A DNA stretch of 64,000 nucleotides from JABJPM01 sp964344655 (GTDB taxonomy: Archaea; Nanobdellota; Nanobdellia; SCGC-AAA011-G17; PNOQ01). Positions within the stretch are counted from its first letter, which is position 1, and each line of letters starts with the position of its first letter. Under the pieces are notes generated by a model. That model was not told the DNA's origin. It saw nothing but the letters and a program-made list of their open reading frames with translations, and searched no databases. Of this stretch, positions 49,382 through 57,743 are shown one piece after another. The stretch spans positions 186,001 to 250,000 of the forward strand of contig CAYFOF010000001.1 of assembly GCA_964344655.1 (NCBI GenBank). Reading direction: 5' to 3'. Position numbers and translations under genes: made by a program.

Positions 49382-51115
49382 TTATCCTACAACTTTCTTT
49401 GATAATGGTTCATCTTTTTTTATATCTTTAATTGCTTTTTTTCCTATGATTAAATCTTTTTCAGAAGGAAATATTCCCTTTTCAGATCTTTTGAAGGATA
49501 TATTCTCTTGTGTTATTAATTCTCCTTTTTTTATTTCTTTTTCTGCTACTATTCTTTTTCTTACATAGCTTCTATATTCCTCTTCATATTTGCTGAATTT
49601 AGATAATTCTTGATTTCCTAGTGATTTTTCTATTTCTCTTAAATCTGATATAAACTCCTTAAATTCTTCTGGATTCAATGCAGATTCGTAGTCTATGAAT
49701 TTTAATTCTCTATCTATCGTAAAATGTTTTATTATTCCGTGAATTCCATATGTTATCCCTAAAAATGGAATTATTGAGGCGTATTTTGTGTTTGCATCAG
49801 TATGATCTTCTAATATCACAGGAAGATTGAATCTTTTTTTTAATGATTTTAAATTATTTAATTTTATGTCCTCTAGTCTTGTTGGAAATGATTGAAAACC
49901 ATGGACAAGCATTATGTTATTGTTATTTTCTGATTTTATTTTTTCTATTGTTTCTTCAGCTTCTTCAGCTTTTATTCCCCCAACTTGTATTAAAATTGGT
50001 TTTTGTTTTTGCGCCATATTTTTTATTAAGGTAGAATCATCAATACATGCAGGGTAGAGAAAATAGGCATCAGTTCCTAATTTTGAAGCCATTTCTAGAC
50101 TTCCTTTATCTGCTGTTACTAATTTTTTTTCTTTAGCTTTTTTGAATATTTTTGACCATTCTTCCTTATTAAATTCAAGTCTTTTTATGTCGTTGTATAG
50201 TTTATGTGATGGAACTATATAATCTTTTAATTTGTACATATGCAATTTAATTGCATCTGCTTTGGAATTTCCAGCAATGTCTATTAATTTTAATGCATTT
50301 TCGAAATTTCCATTATGTCCTCCGGCCATTTCAGCAATAACGAATGTTTTTCCAAATTCTTTTAACTCTGAATTTCCAATTTTTATTGTCTTTTCTTTTT
50401 CTGTAAATTTAATTATAGATTCACATGCATGGAAATCTATTTGGTCATTTATGTCTGCCGAAGATTCTCTATCTATTATTATTCCTTTTACTTTTCCATT
50501 AAAAATTGGGCAAACCGGTTTTGGATCTTCTGCATCGTTGAAGTATTCTCTTCTTGTTACATATATCGAGGCGTTTGTTACATATGCTTCGGGTAATTCT
50601 TGCCTTCTTAATGGTCTATTTTCTTTTTTTACTAATGGTATCATGAATCCCTCTTCATCTTTTTTAAACATCATGTATGGGTGTTGTTCTACTTCAGTTA
50701 ATGCGAATGCTCCTTCTAAATTTTCATTTTTTAGCATTAGTTTTATTGTTTCGTCTATGTGTTTTGAATTTCTAAAAGGAGAGGTTGGTTGAAGATATAC
50801 TATGAGTTCTGGGAAATATTTTTCTTTTTTTTCAACATAATTTATTGCGTATAAAACTGCAGATAACGCTGAGCTTTCGTATTGAGCTATTTTTTTTGGT
50901 TGAAGATAAGGTGTTTCAGCGCCATATGTTCTTGCAACTTTTGCTATTTCTTCATCATCTGTGGATACTATTGTTCTATCTATATATTTTGATTCTAATG
51001 CGGCTTTGATGGTATGTGCAATTAATGGTCTTCCTCCAAGTACTTTTATATTTTTTCCTGGGACACTCTTTGACCCTCCTCTTGCAGGAATTATTGCTAG
51101 AATTCTTTTTTTCAT
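49382..51115 (-). CDS. NeuA-NeuB fusion: CMP-nonulosonate transferase and divergent synthase
   Basis: In this 577-residue protein residues 1-~235 are a CMP-sialate synthetase-type domain (AIIPARGGSKSVPGKN at 7-22, VYLQPTSPFR, VTNASIYVTRREYF). Residues ~245-577 are a NeuB-like barrel with a C-terminal SAF domain (EKEIKKGELITQENISFKRS). The NeuB half is divergent: IAEMAGGHNGN replaces IAEAGxNHxG, YFLYPACIDD stands where KIGSGDL is expected, QVGGI replaces STGMA, and HGFQSFPT and IKHFTID remain recognisable. It could make and activate the sugar in one polypeptide, or the NeuB half may have a new specificity. The gene overlaps aminotransferase 2 by 4 bases. Confidence 0.9.
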   Translation of the reverse strand: MKKRILAIIPARGGSKSVPGKNIKVLGGRPLIAHTIKAALESKYIDRTIVSTDDEEIAKVARTYGAETPYLQPKKIAQYESSALSAVLYAINYVEKKEKYFPELIVYLQPTSPFRNSKHIDETIKLMLKNENLEGAFALTEVEQHPYMMFKKDEEGFMIPLVKKENRPLRRQELPEAYVTNASIYVTRREYFNDAEDPKPVCPIFNGKVKGIIIDRESSADINDQIDFHACESIIKFTEKEKTIKIGNSELKEFGKTFVIAEMAGGHNGNFENALKLIDIAGNSKADAIKLHMYKLKDYIVPSHKLYNDIKRLEFNKEEWSKIFKKAKEKKLVTADKGSLEMASKLGTDAYFLYPACIDDSTLIKNMAQKQKPILIQVGGIKAEEAEETIEKIKSENNNNIMLVHGFQSFPTRLEDIKLNNLKSLKKRFNLPVILEDHTDANTKYASIIPFLGITYGIHGIIKHFTIDRELKFIDYESALNPEEFKEFISDLREIEKSLGNQELSKFSKYEEEYRSYVRKRIVAEKEIKKGELITQENISFKRSEKGIFPSEKDLIIGKKAIKDIKKDEPLSKKVVG

Positions 51116-52281
51116 TTTAACCTTTCAATTGTTCTTTTTAATGCTCTGGCTTGTTCTTCTATTTTTTCATTACTTCCGAAGTTTGTTTTTAATTGGATTA
51201 GTCTTGGTTGAAGATCTTCTGCAATTGGACAATCTGTCGATATGTGGTGCCCCCAATTTGGTGTTTTTGGAGTCATTTCTTTGAATGCCGGTTCGTCATA
51301 TGTTAATTTCCAAGACGCGTAAAAGGGTTCCCCTCCTTCTTCTAGGAATATTTGTCTGAATTCATCCCAACTTATTTTGTTTGTATCCAATGCGAATGTA
51401 TAGGCAAAGTAAGAATTTTCATATTCCTCTGGTGTTTTTTGGGGATGTATCCATTCTGTTCCTTCTACTGCATTGCTATATGCTTCTCCACATTTTTTTC
51501 TCATTCCCACAAGGTGATCTATATTTTCTAATTGTGCCAATGCCATTGCTGCACATACTTCAGGCAATCTATAATTTGGAGCAACCATCAAATGTCTTTC
51601 AAAATTTGGATTTTGTATAACGCTTTTTGAGGGTTTTGTAGCATGTGTATCTGCTTTAAAAGTTGAATAACCCAGAATACTGAACTGTCTTGCTTTTTCT
51701 GCTATTTCTTCGTTACTTGTGATTATTATTCCTCCGTTTCCAGAAGTCATATGTTTTGATCTTTCGAAGCTGAATATTGCGGCATCTCCAAATGTTCCTG
51801 CTATTTTTCCATTTATAGTTCCAAGATAGCATTGTGCATTATCTTCTAAAACACTGATCCCATGTGAATTTGCTATTTTAACTATTTCTTCAAGATTAGC
51901 TGGAAGACCATATAATGAGACAGGCATAATTACTTTTGTTTTTTGTGTTATTGCTTCTTCTATTTTTTTTGGATCAATGTTAAACGTTTCTCTATCAATA
52001 TCTACAAATATCGGTGTTGCTCCAAGATAGATTGGGGAAAATCCTGTTGATGAAAATGTTAGCGGTGTTGTTATTACTTCATCTCCCTTTTCAACCCCCA
52101 TTGCATATAATGCAGTGTGGAGGGCAGATGTTCCAGAATTTACACCTATGGCGTATTTTGAATCGAATCTTTTTGCAAATTCAGTTTCTAATCTTTGATT
52201 AAATTCTCCTGTTAATCCTTTTTCAATTGCTTGAGATACATACTCTATCTCTTTTTTTCCCACTCTCCATAAATTTTTCAT
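51112..52281 (-). CDS. DegT-family sugar aminotransferase 2
   Basis: This 389-residue PLP enzyme has NSGTSALHTALYAMG near 48-62, EDNAQCYLG at 146-154 and Lys176 in SFERSKHMTSGNGG. It is only distantly like aminotransferase 1 in the other operon (the segment before Lys is SFER, there FYPN). I chose ATG at 52281 because it overlaps the upstream stop as ATGA; a TTG nine bases earlier is unlikely. It presumably aminates the product of the PseB domain encoded just upstream. Confidence 0.9.
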   Translation of the reverse strand: MKNLWRVGKKEIEYVSQAIEKGLTGEFNQRLETEFAKRFDSKYAIGVNSGTSALHTALYAMGVEKGDEVITTPLTFSSTGFSPIYLGATPIFVDIDRETFNIDPKKIEEAITQKTKVIMPVSLYGLPANLEEIVKIANSHGISVLEDNAQCYLGTINGKIAGTFGDAAIFSFERSKHMTSGNGGIIITSNEEIAEKARQFSILGYSTFKADTHATKPSKSVIQNPNFERHLMVAPNYRLPEVCAAMALAQLENIDHLVGMRKKCGEAYSNAVEGTEWIHPQKTPEEYENSYFAYTFALDTNKISWDEFRQIFLEEGGEPFYASWKLTYDEPAFKEMTPKTPNWGHHISTDCPIAEDLQPRLIQLKTNFGSNEKIEEQARALKRTIERLK

Positions 52282-54014
52282 TGATACCAACTCCTTTGAG
52301 GTATTTTTTTATTTATTTCTGATAAATTTGGTTCTCTCTCTAGCAAGTCTAGTATATCTTGCATTAAAAATATGTTTTCTCCGTTGTATAATTTTCTATA
52401 AATCTCTCTAGTGAATTCTAAATCTTCTTCGTAATCTACTGTCCATCTTAAGTTTGAAATGTTTTCTTTGTATTTCATATTTTGAATTTTGAATATATAT
52501 GGATTTTTCCAGATATAGGGAGTTACATGTTCTCTTTCTTGTTTTTCTTTTGCTTCTTTCCATGCTTTTTCTAATGCTCTAAATCTGAATGTTTCTATAT
52601 CTATTCCTTCTGGATAGGTTGGATAGATTGTATTACTTACGTAATCTATTTCTTTATTTGATAATATTGCTTCAATTGTTTCATCTGTTACTAGTGGATC
52701 TTTAAATGGGTCGTCTGCGGTTACCCTTACTATTATGGATGCATTGGATAATTTTGCTGCCTGATAGTATCTGTCTAAAACATCATTTTCATCTCCCCTG
52801 TAAATATCTATGTTGTTTGTTCTAGAAAATTCTTCTATTTTGTCGTCTTTGGGATTTGTGGTGGTAGCAATTAAAATTTGATCTATAAATTTACTTTTTT
52901 TGATTCTCTCTATTATGTGTTGCAACATAGGTTTGTTTTCTATTAATTCTAGTGTTTTATTTGGGAGTCTTTCAGATCCCATTCTTGCTTGAATTATTGC
53001 AACAACCTTTTCTTTTTTGTTTAGCATTTCTTGAAGTTCTTCTTTTGTAATTGGATTTTGGTTTCTTGAATCATAATGTCCTGTTTCTGTTTTTATTATA
53101 TCTGGATATTCTTCTCTATTCTGTTCTAATTCTTCTATTAGATCTCTGTTTTGAGGAGTAATTATATACATGCTTTTTGTTTCTATTGATCTTTGAATTT
53201 CTTCAGAAGTCATTAATTCTTCATAGGTTGTTTCTCCTTCTTTTAATCCTATTATTTTTTGTTTTGCATTTTTATCATATTTTTCAATCATTATGTCTGC
53301 AAGATCTTTTAGTTTTACTACAGGCATCTTTAGAATAAATATCTCTCCTCCTTGAGAGTCTTTGGCGCATTTTAAAACTAAATTTATCGCATCATCCATT
53401 GACATCATATATCTTGTCATTTCTGGATTTGTGATTGTAATTTCTTTATTTTTTTCAATTTGCTTTTTCCATAATGGAATTACTGATCCGTTACTTCCCA
53501 TAACGTTCCCAAATCTTACAGAAGAAAATATTGTTCTTTTTTTTCCACGATAATTGTTAGCTGCGGTTATTATTTTTTCCCCTATTAATTTGGTTGCACC
53601 CATTAAATTATGAGGATTTACTGCTTTGTCGCTACTTGTATAAATTACTTTTTCAATATTATTTTTTAATGCAGCGTCTACCACATTTTGAGTTCCGTCT
53701 ATATTTGTTTTTATTGTTTCAAAAGGATTAAATTCTGAAGATTTTACATGTTTTAGTGCAGCACAATGGAGAACTATATCTACGTCTTCAAATGCAAGGT
53801 TTAAACGTTCTTTATCCCTTATGTCTCCTATTAGAAATCTTAAGTTTTTGTGTTTTTTGAATTTTTCTTCCATGAAAAATAATTCAGATTCTCGGTTATC
53901 AAAAATTCTTATTGTTTTTGGATTTAATTCTATGAGTTTTTTTGTCAATCCTTGACCTAATGATCCAGCACCTCCAGTAATGAGTATTGTTTTATTTCTA
54001 AAAAATGAATCCAT
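52278..54014 (-). CDS. Fusion of PseB-type dehydratase and SpsF-type cytidylyltransferase
   Basis: In this 578-residue protein residues 1-~325 are a CapD/PseB dehydratase (TGGAGSLGQG at 13-22, YTSSDKAVNPHNLMGATK, RFGNVMGSNGSVIPLW). Residues ~336-578 are a SpsF/CTP-transferase-3 domain (IIQARMGSERLPNKTL near 340-355, RGDENDVLDRYYQAA, VRVTADDPFKDP, YPEGIDIETF). The first and last nucleotide steps of a sugar-acid pathway are therefore joined. A linker (VVAI preceded by EELQEMLNKKE) is helical. A motif-bearing promoter lies at 54039-54054. Confidence 0.9.
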   Translation of the reverse strand: MDSFFRNKTILITGGAGSLGQGLTKKLIELNPKTIRIFDNRESELFFMEEKFKKHKNLRFLIGDIRDKERLNLAFEDVDIVLHCAALKHVKSSEFNPFETIKTNIDGTQNVVDAALKNNIEKVIYTSSDKAVNPHNLMGATKLIGEKIITAANNYRGKKRTIFSSVRFGNVMGSNGSVIPLWKKQIEKNKEITITNPEMTRYMMSMDDAINLVLKCAKDSQGGEIFILKMPVVKLKDLADIMIEKYDKNAKQKIIGLKEGETTYEELMTSEEIQRSIETKSMYIITPQNRDLIEELEQNREEYPDIIKTETGHYDSRNQNPITKEELQEMLNKKEKVVAIIQARMGSERLPNKTLELIENKPMLQHIIERIKKSKFIDQILIATTTNPKDDKIEEFSRTNNIDIYRGDENDVLDRYYQAAKLSNASIIVRVTADDPFKDPLVTDETIEAILSNKEIDYVSNTIYPTYPEGIDIETFRFRALEKAWKEAKEKQEREHVTPYIWKNPYIFKIQNMKYKENISNLRWTVDYEEDLEFTREIYRKLYNGENIFLMQDILDLLEREPNLSEINKKIPQRSWYQ

Positions 54015-54038
54015 CTCTAATTTGGGGATTTTTTATCT

Positions 54039-54054
54039 GTTTATATATCTTGTG
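54039..54054 (-). promoter_or_regulatory. CACAAGATATATAAAC promoter motif (copy 1)
   Basis: The 16-base motif reads CACAAGATATATAAAC on the minus strand and ends 24 bases before the ATG at 54014. It is identical at 57728-57743 ahead of NeuB 3. The TATA half is box A. The CACAAGA half is where TFB-recognition (BRE) bases would lie. Confidence 0.65.
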
Positions 54055-54064
54055 AGAGATTATA

Positions 54065-54769
54065 CTACAATCCTTTCCTCCAAAGAGTTTGAAATGCTTC
54101 GGCGTATTTAATACCCGCTTCAGATCCTCGCAACATTGCTAATGCTTTTAGTGCTTCTTTGGATCTTGGGTGAGGATATTTTGCTGATTCTGTTGAGTAT
54201 GCTTCCATTGCTTGGATTTTTTTATTTAACGATTTTTCACTTATTTCAATATATGTGTCTGGTTTAAATTGATTGTCTGTTCTATTATATGTTGTACTAG
54301 AAGGTATTTCAAATAACAAAACTTTTGATATTTTTGAATTTGGCAGGGATCTTGTTGCTATTACCGCAGATTTGAAAACCATTCCATGGTCTGTGTTTGA
54401 ATCCCCTGGGTGGTGTGTTAAAATTATGCTTGCATCAAATTCTCTCATGTCTTTTTCTATTAATTGAGTTATTTGTAGTTGTTTTATAGAATCATATTGA
54501 CAATTTGGTAAATTATGCACACTTATTTTTTTGATTCCTATTATTTTCTTTACTTTTTTTATTGATTCTTCCACTATTTTTGTTTTCTTTTTTATTTCTT
54601 CTATCTCTTTTTTTGTTTTTTTTAGATTATATTTGCCTTCTATTGGTTTTCCTAGAATAGTAATATATATTTCATATCCTTTTTTTATTAATTCTGATGC
54701 TGTTCCGCCTGCACCGAGAACTTCGTCATCTGTGTGAGCAGCAATTATGTGGATTTTTTTATTATTCAT
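54065..54769 (-). CDS. PIG-L/LmbE-family deacetylase 2
   Basis: This 234-residue protein has IIAAHTDDEVLGAGGTASEL near 8-27 (zinc ligands His-Thr-Asp-Asp) and HHPGDSNTDHGMVFKS as the second site. It is related to PIG-L 1 (44180-44839), sharing IQAMEAY and KYPHPRS near the C-terminus. It is divergent from the SDR gene at 54849 and 50 bases upstream of the PseB-SpsF fusion, so it opens the second sugar gene set. It probably N-deacetylates an intermediate. Confidence 0.88.
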   Translation of the reverse strand: MNNKKIHIIAAHTDDEVLGAGGTASELIKKGYEIYITILGKPIEGKYNLKKTKKEIEEIKKKTKIVEESIKKVKKIIGIKKISVHNLPNCQYDSIKQLQITQLIEKDMREFDASIILTHHPGDSNTDHGMVFKSAVIATRSLPNSKISKVLLFEIPSSTTYNRTDNQFKPDTYIEISEKSLNKKIQAMEAYSTESAKYPHPRSKEALKALAMLRGSEAGIKYAEAFQTLWRKGL

Positions 54770-54848
54770 TATTTTGGAAATTTTAGGACTATATATAAGT
54801 TTTATGGAAAGCAGTAAAGTTTAAAAGTAACTTCTGTTTTTTTGTTTT
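54770..54848. promoter_or_regulatory. Divergent promoter between PIG-L 2 and the SDR gene
   Basis: On the minus strand CTTATATATAGT at about 54788-54799 lies 19-30 bases before the ATG at 54769. On the plus strand GTTTAAAAG at 54819-54827 lies 22-30 bases before the ATG at 54849. Confidence 0.5.
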
Positions 54849-55886
54849 ATGGGATTGTATATTGTTACTGGTGGATTTGGTTTTATTGGAGGGCATTTAG
54901 TTGATAAATTAATTTCATTGGGTCATAAAGTTATTGTTGCAGATAGCCTTTTTTCTGGCAAAATTAAAAATTTAAGAAAACATATCTCTAATGATGTTTG
55001 GGAAGATATTAAAAATCTTAATGTAAATTCTGAATTTAAGAGATATGAATTATCAGAAAATTTGATTTTTTTTAAATGTGATATAAGAGATTTTGAATCT
55101 CTTAGAAAAGTTTTCAGTTCTGTTGGGAATGTAGATTTTGTGTTTAATCTTGCAGCGATTGTCAGTGTTCCTTATTCAATGAAAAATGAAGAAGAAACTA
55201 TGGATGTAAACTATCGTGCTGTTAAAAATGTTGTCGAATTAGCGAAAGAGTTTGGAGTGAAAGGCATAGTTCATGCAGGATCTTCTGCAGAGTATGGAGA
55301 TTGTGAAGAGATTCCACTAAGAGAAGAGTTTGCTAATGATAGTGTTAAACAGTTGAGCCCTTATGGCAAATCTAAATATTTGGCAACAAAGTTTCTTTTA
55401 GATAATTGTTCGGATAATTTTAGGACTGTTGTTTTAAGGTTTTTTAATGTATATGGTTCTAGGCAAGATCCTAGTAGCCCATATAGTGGTGTTATTTCTA
55501 AATTTTTTGATTTGACTAAGAGTGAAGATAACCTAAATATTTTTGGAGATGGTTCTCAAACAAGAGATTTTATACATGTTTCGGATATTGTTAATGCTTT
55601 GACCTTATCATCTGGAATAGCCTTGTCCCGATTTGAAGAAAAAAAATTAGGAAATGATTCTTTTGTATTTAATGTTGGAGGTGGAGAATCTGTTTCTGTA
55701 AAAGAATTGGCGGAAAGTATAATAAAAATTTCTGGGAAACAGGTAAGCATTAATTATTTAGATCCAAGAGAAGGAGATATTTTACACTCATGTGCCAATA
55801 TAGAAAAAATTTCTAATATTCTTGGATGGAAACAACTAATGAGTTTAGAAGAGGGACTAAAGTCTACATATTCTTGGTATTCATAA
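54849..55886 (+). CDS. NAD-dependent sugar epimerase/dehydratase (GalE-like SDR)
   Basis: This 345-residue extended SDR has TGGFGFIGGHLVDKL at 8-22, the catalytic SSAEYG and Y-G-K-S-K (SPYGKSKYLATKF), RFFNVYGSRQDPSS and GDGSQTRDFIHVSDI. It probably interconverts or dehydrates a nucleotide sugar (UDP-GlcNAc/GalNAc 4-epimerase, WbpP-like, is a candidate). It is followed after 31 bases by a GT2 gene. Confidence 0.88.
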   Translation: MGLYIVTGGFGFIGGHLVDKLISLGHKVIVADSLFSGKIKNLRKHISNDVWEDIKNLNVNSEFKRYELSENLIFFKCDIRDFESLRKVFSSVGNVDFVFNLAAIVSVPYSMKNEEETMDVNYRAVKNVVELAKEFGVKGIVHAGSSAEYGDCEEIPLREEFANDSVKQLSPYGKSKYLATKFLLDNCSDNFRTVVLRFFNVYGSRQDPSSPYSGVISKFFDLTKSEDNLNIFGDGSQTRDFIHVSDIVNALTLSSGIALSRFEEKKLGNDSFVFNVGGGESVSVKELAESIIKISGKQVSINYLDPREGDILHSCANIEKISNILGWKQLMSLEEGLKSTYSWYS

Positions 55887-55917
55887 GATTTATAATATAT
55901 TTATTTTTCCTAAACCT

Positions 55918-56625
55918 ATGACTAAAGTTAGTGTTATTAGCCCAGCATTTAATACTGGAAAAACTGTTGGTAAAGTTATTGGTAGTGTATTAGAACAAAG
56001 AAATCCTATGGGAAAACCATATGGTCCTGATGAATTGGAAATTTTGGTTGTAGATGATGGGGGTAGGGATAATACTTCAGAGATTGTTAGAGAACTTGCA
56101 AAAGTTGATTCTAGAGTTAAATTATTAAATTCTCCAAATGCTGGAAATCCCGGACATAGTGCAAATAATTATGGAATTTTGCATTCTGATGGAGATTATG
56201 TTGTAAGGATGGATTCTGATGGAGATCATTTTTTGCCAGGATACATTGCTGCAACTAAGACTATTTTAGATTATAATCCTTCTATAGATTTTGTACATAG
56301 TAATTATGAAGAATTTTTTATAAACACGGGTGAATTGGTAGAGGTTGATAGTGGGGAAAATATATTTAACAGTATTGCAGATGGCATGATGTATAGAAGA
56401 AGTCTTCTTGCTAAAACAGGGATTTATGATCCTTCCTTTTTCTTTGCAGAATATGACTTGCTTCATCGTGTACTGAAATCTGGTGCAGTCAGGGAACATA
56501 TACCTAAACCTCTTTTTAGATATATTAGGCATCCTGCTAGTGCTACTGGTGCAAAAGAAAGAGTAGAAATGGGAAGAAAACAGTTATTTGAAAAATGGGG
56601 AAAATTCCCTATGAGAGATTATTAA
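55918..56625 (+). CDS. Glycosyltransferase, GT2 family
   Basis: This 235-residue soluble GT-A enzyme has SVISPAFNTGKTVGKVIGSV at the start, VVDDGGRDNTSEI, NPGHSANNYGI and the DXD-type MDSDGDH. There are no membrane helices. It transfers a sugar during glycan assembly; donor and acceptor are unknown. The 3' end overlaps the convergent NeuB 3 by four bases. TATA-like AGATTTATAAT lies about 25 bases upstream. Confidence 0.9.
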   Translation: MTKVSVISPAFNTGKTVGKVIGSVLEQRNPMGKPYGPDELEILVVDDGGRDNTSEIVRELAKVDSRVKLLNSPNAGNPGHSANNYGILHSDGDYVVRMDSDGDHFLPGYIAATKTILDYNPSIDFVHSNYEEFFINTGELVEVDSGENIFNSIADGMMYRRSLLAKTGIYDPSFFFAEYDLLHRVLKSGAVREHIPKPLFRYIRHPASATGAKERVEMGRKQLFEKWGKFPMRDY

Positions 56626-57704
56626 TCTGTTTTTGGGTATTTTTTAGCCAATAATTTTTCTGGAGTTAAATAATCTCCCTTAGAGATATCTGTTGTTGTT
56701 TCTGTCTCCAATACTAGTTCTAAATCGAATGGTTTTATTGAACCTTCTGGGGCAGGCCTTTTTGGTATTAACATATCTTCTGTTATTTTTGTTCCTGCTG
56801 GAATATCATATGCTAGCCTTAGACACCTTCTTTGTACTACAACTGTTTCTCTTTCATTTTCTTGTAATGTTTTTTCTCCGTTTCCTAGTGCTCTTTCAAG
56901 AGTTCTAGTTGCATCAACCATTCTTTTCCAATTTTTTGGATCCATAGCGAATGGATGATCTGGGCCAGATCTTGTTGTATCGTCTGTAAAATGTCTTTCT
57001 ATGGTTCTTGCTCCGAGAGCTACAGCGCCAACTATTACGCTTTCATCTTGAGTATGGTCTGATAATCCGAATACTAATCCTGGAAATTCTCTTCCGTATG
57101 TCTCTAAAACTTTTATGTTTAAATTATCGTAATTTTCATCTGAAGCCGTATAATTTGTATTACACTGCATTAGTATTAGGTCTTCATTTATTGGTAGAAT
57201 TGTATCTACTGCTCTTTTTACTTCTTGCATTGTTGATGCACCAGTTGCTAATAATACTGGTTTTCCTTTTTTTGCAACTTCTTTTAACATTGCAGTATAG
57301 GTTATATCTCCTGATCCAATTTTGTGTGCTGGGGAAAATGGGTCTAACATATCGATTGCTTCAAGATCATATGGTGTTGAGAAAAAATGAATTCCTGTTT
57401 CTTCACATTTCTTTGCTAATTGTGGAGTCCACTCCCAGGGGGTTTCTGCTTTTTTACATACATCATATACTGATCCATTCCAGTTTGCTTGATGGGAAAG
57501 TTGTCCTCCTAAAGATCTGTATCCAAAATCTGAATCTCTCATGTCTGCTCTGTGATGTTGAAATTTAGCCGCATCTGCACCAGATTCTGCAGCTAATTCT
57601 ATTAAATATAATGCTCTTTCTAAACTTCCTTCGTGGTTAGAACCAATGTCTGCTATAAAATATGTTGGATGATTTAATCCTATGTCTTTATCGCCTATTT
57701 TCAT
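56622..57704 (-). CDS. Nonulosonic acid synthase 3, NeuB-like
   Basis: This 360-residue barrel plus SAF domain keeps the catalytic landmarks: FIADIGSNHEGSLERALYLI, AKFQHHRADM, HKIGSGDITYTAML, ATGASTMQEVKRAVD, QCNTNYTAS, GLSDHTQDESVIVGAVALGA and RHFTDD. It is less close to NeuB 1 than expected for a recent duplicate (FQHH in place of FQTF, QCNTNY in place of HCTTNY). It stands alone with its own motif-bearing promoter. It suggests a third nonulosonic acid or a different sugar acceptor. Confidence 0.9.
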   Translation of the reverse strand: MKIGDKDIGLNHPTYFIADIGSNHEGSLERALYLIELAAESGADAAKFQHHRADMRDSDFGYRSLGGQLSHQANWNGSVYDVCKKAETPWEWTPQLAKKCEETGIHFFSTPYDLEAIDMLDPFSPAHKIGSGDITYTAMLKEVAKKGKPVLLATGASTMQEVKRAVDTILPINEDLILMQCNTNYTASDENYDNLNIKVLETYGREFPGLVFGLSDHTQDESVIVGAVALGARTIERHFTDDTTRSGPDHPFAMDPKNWKRMVDATRTLERALGNGEKTLQENERETVVVQRRCLRLAYDIPAGTKITEDMLIPKRPAPEGSIKPFDLELVLETETTTDISKGDYLTPEKLLAKKYPKTD

Positions 57705-57727
57705 TTTAGGATGAGTAATTTTGTTAT

Positions 57728-57743
57728 GTTTATATATCTTGTG
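57728..57743 (-). promoter_or_regulatory. CACAAGATATATAAAC promoter motif (copy 2)
   Basis: Same 16 bases as at 54039-54054, ending 23 bases before the NeuB 3 ATG at 57704. The motif overlaps the end of the upstream gene, whose last codons (ACA CAA GAT ATA TAA) are part of it. Confidence 0.65.

Noticed and set aside
57008..57568. 186-codon Leu-rich frame opposite NeuB 3
   Set aside because: The antisense of a conserved gene in AT-rich DNA often gives Leu/Phe-rich open frames. No start site, SD or hydrophobic topology supports it.
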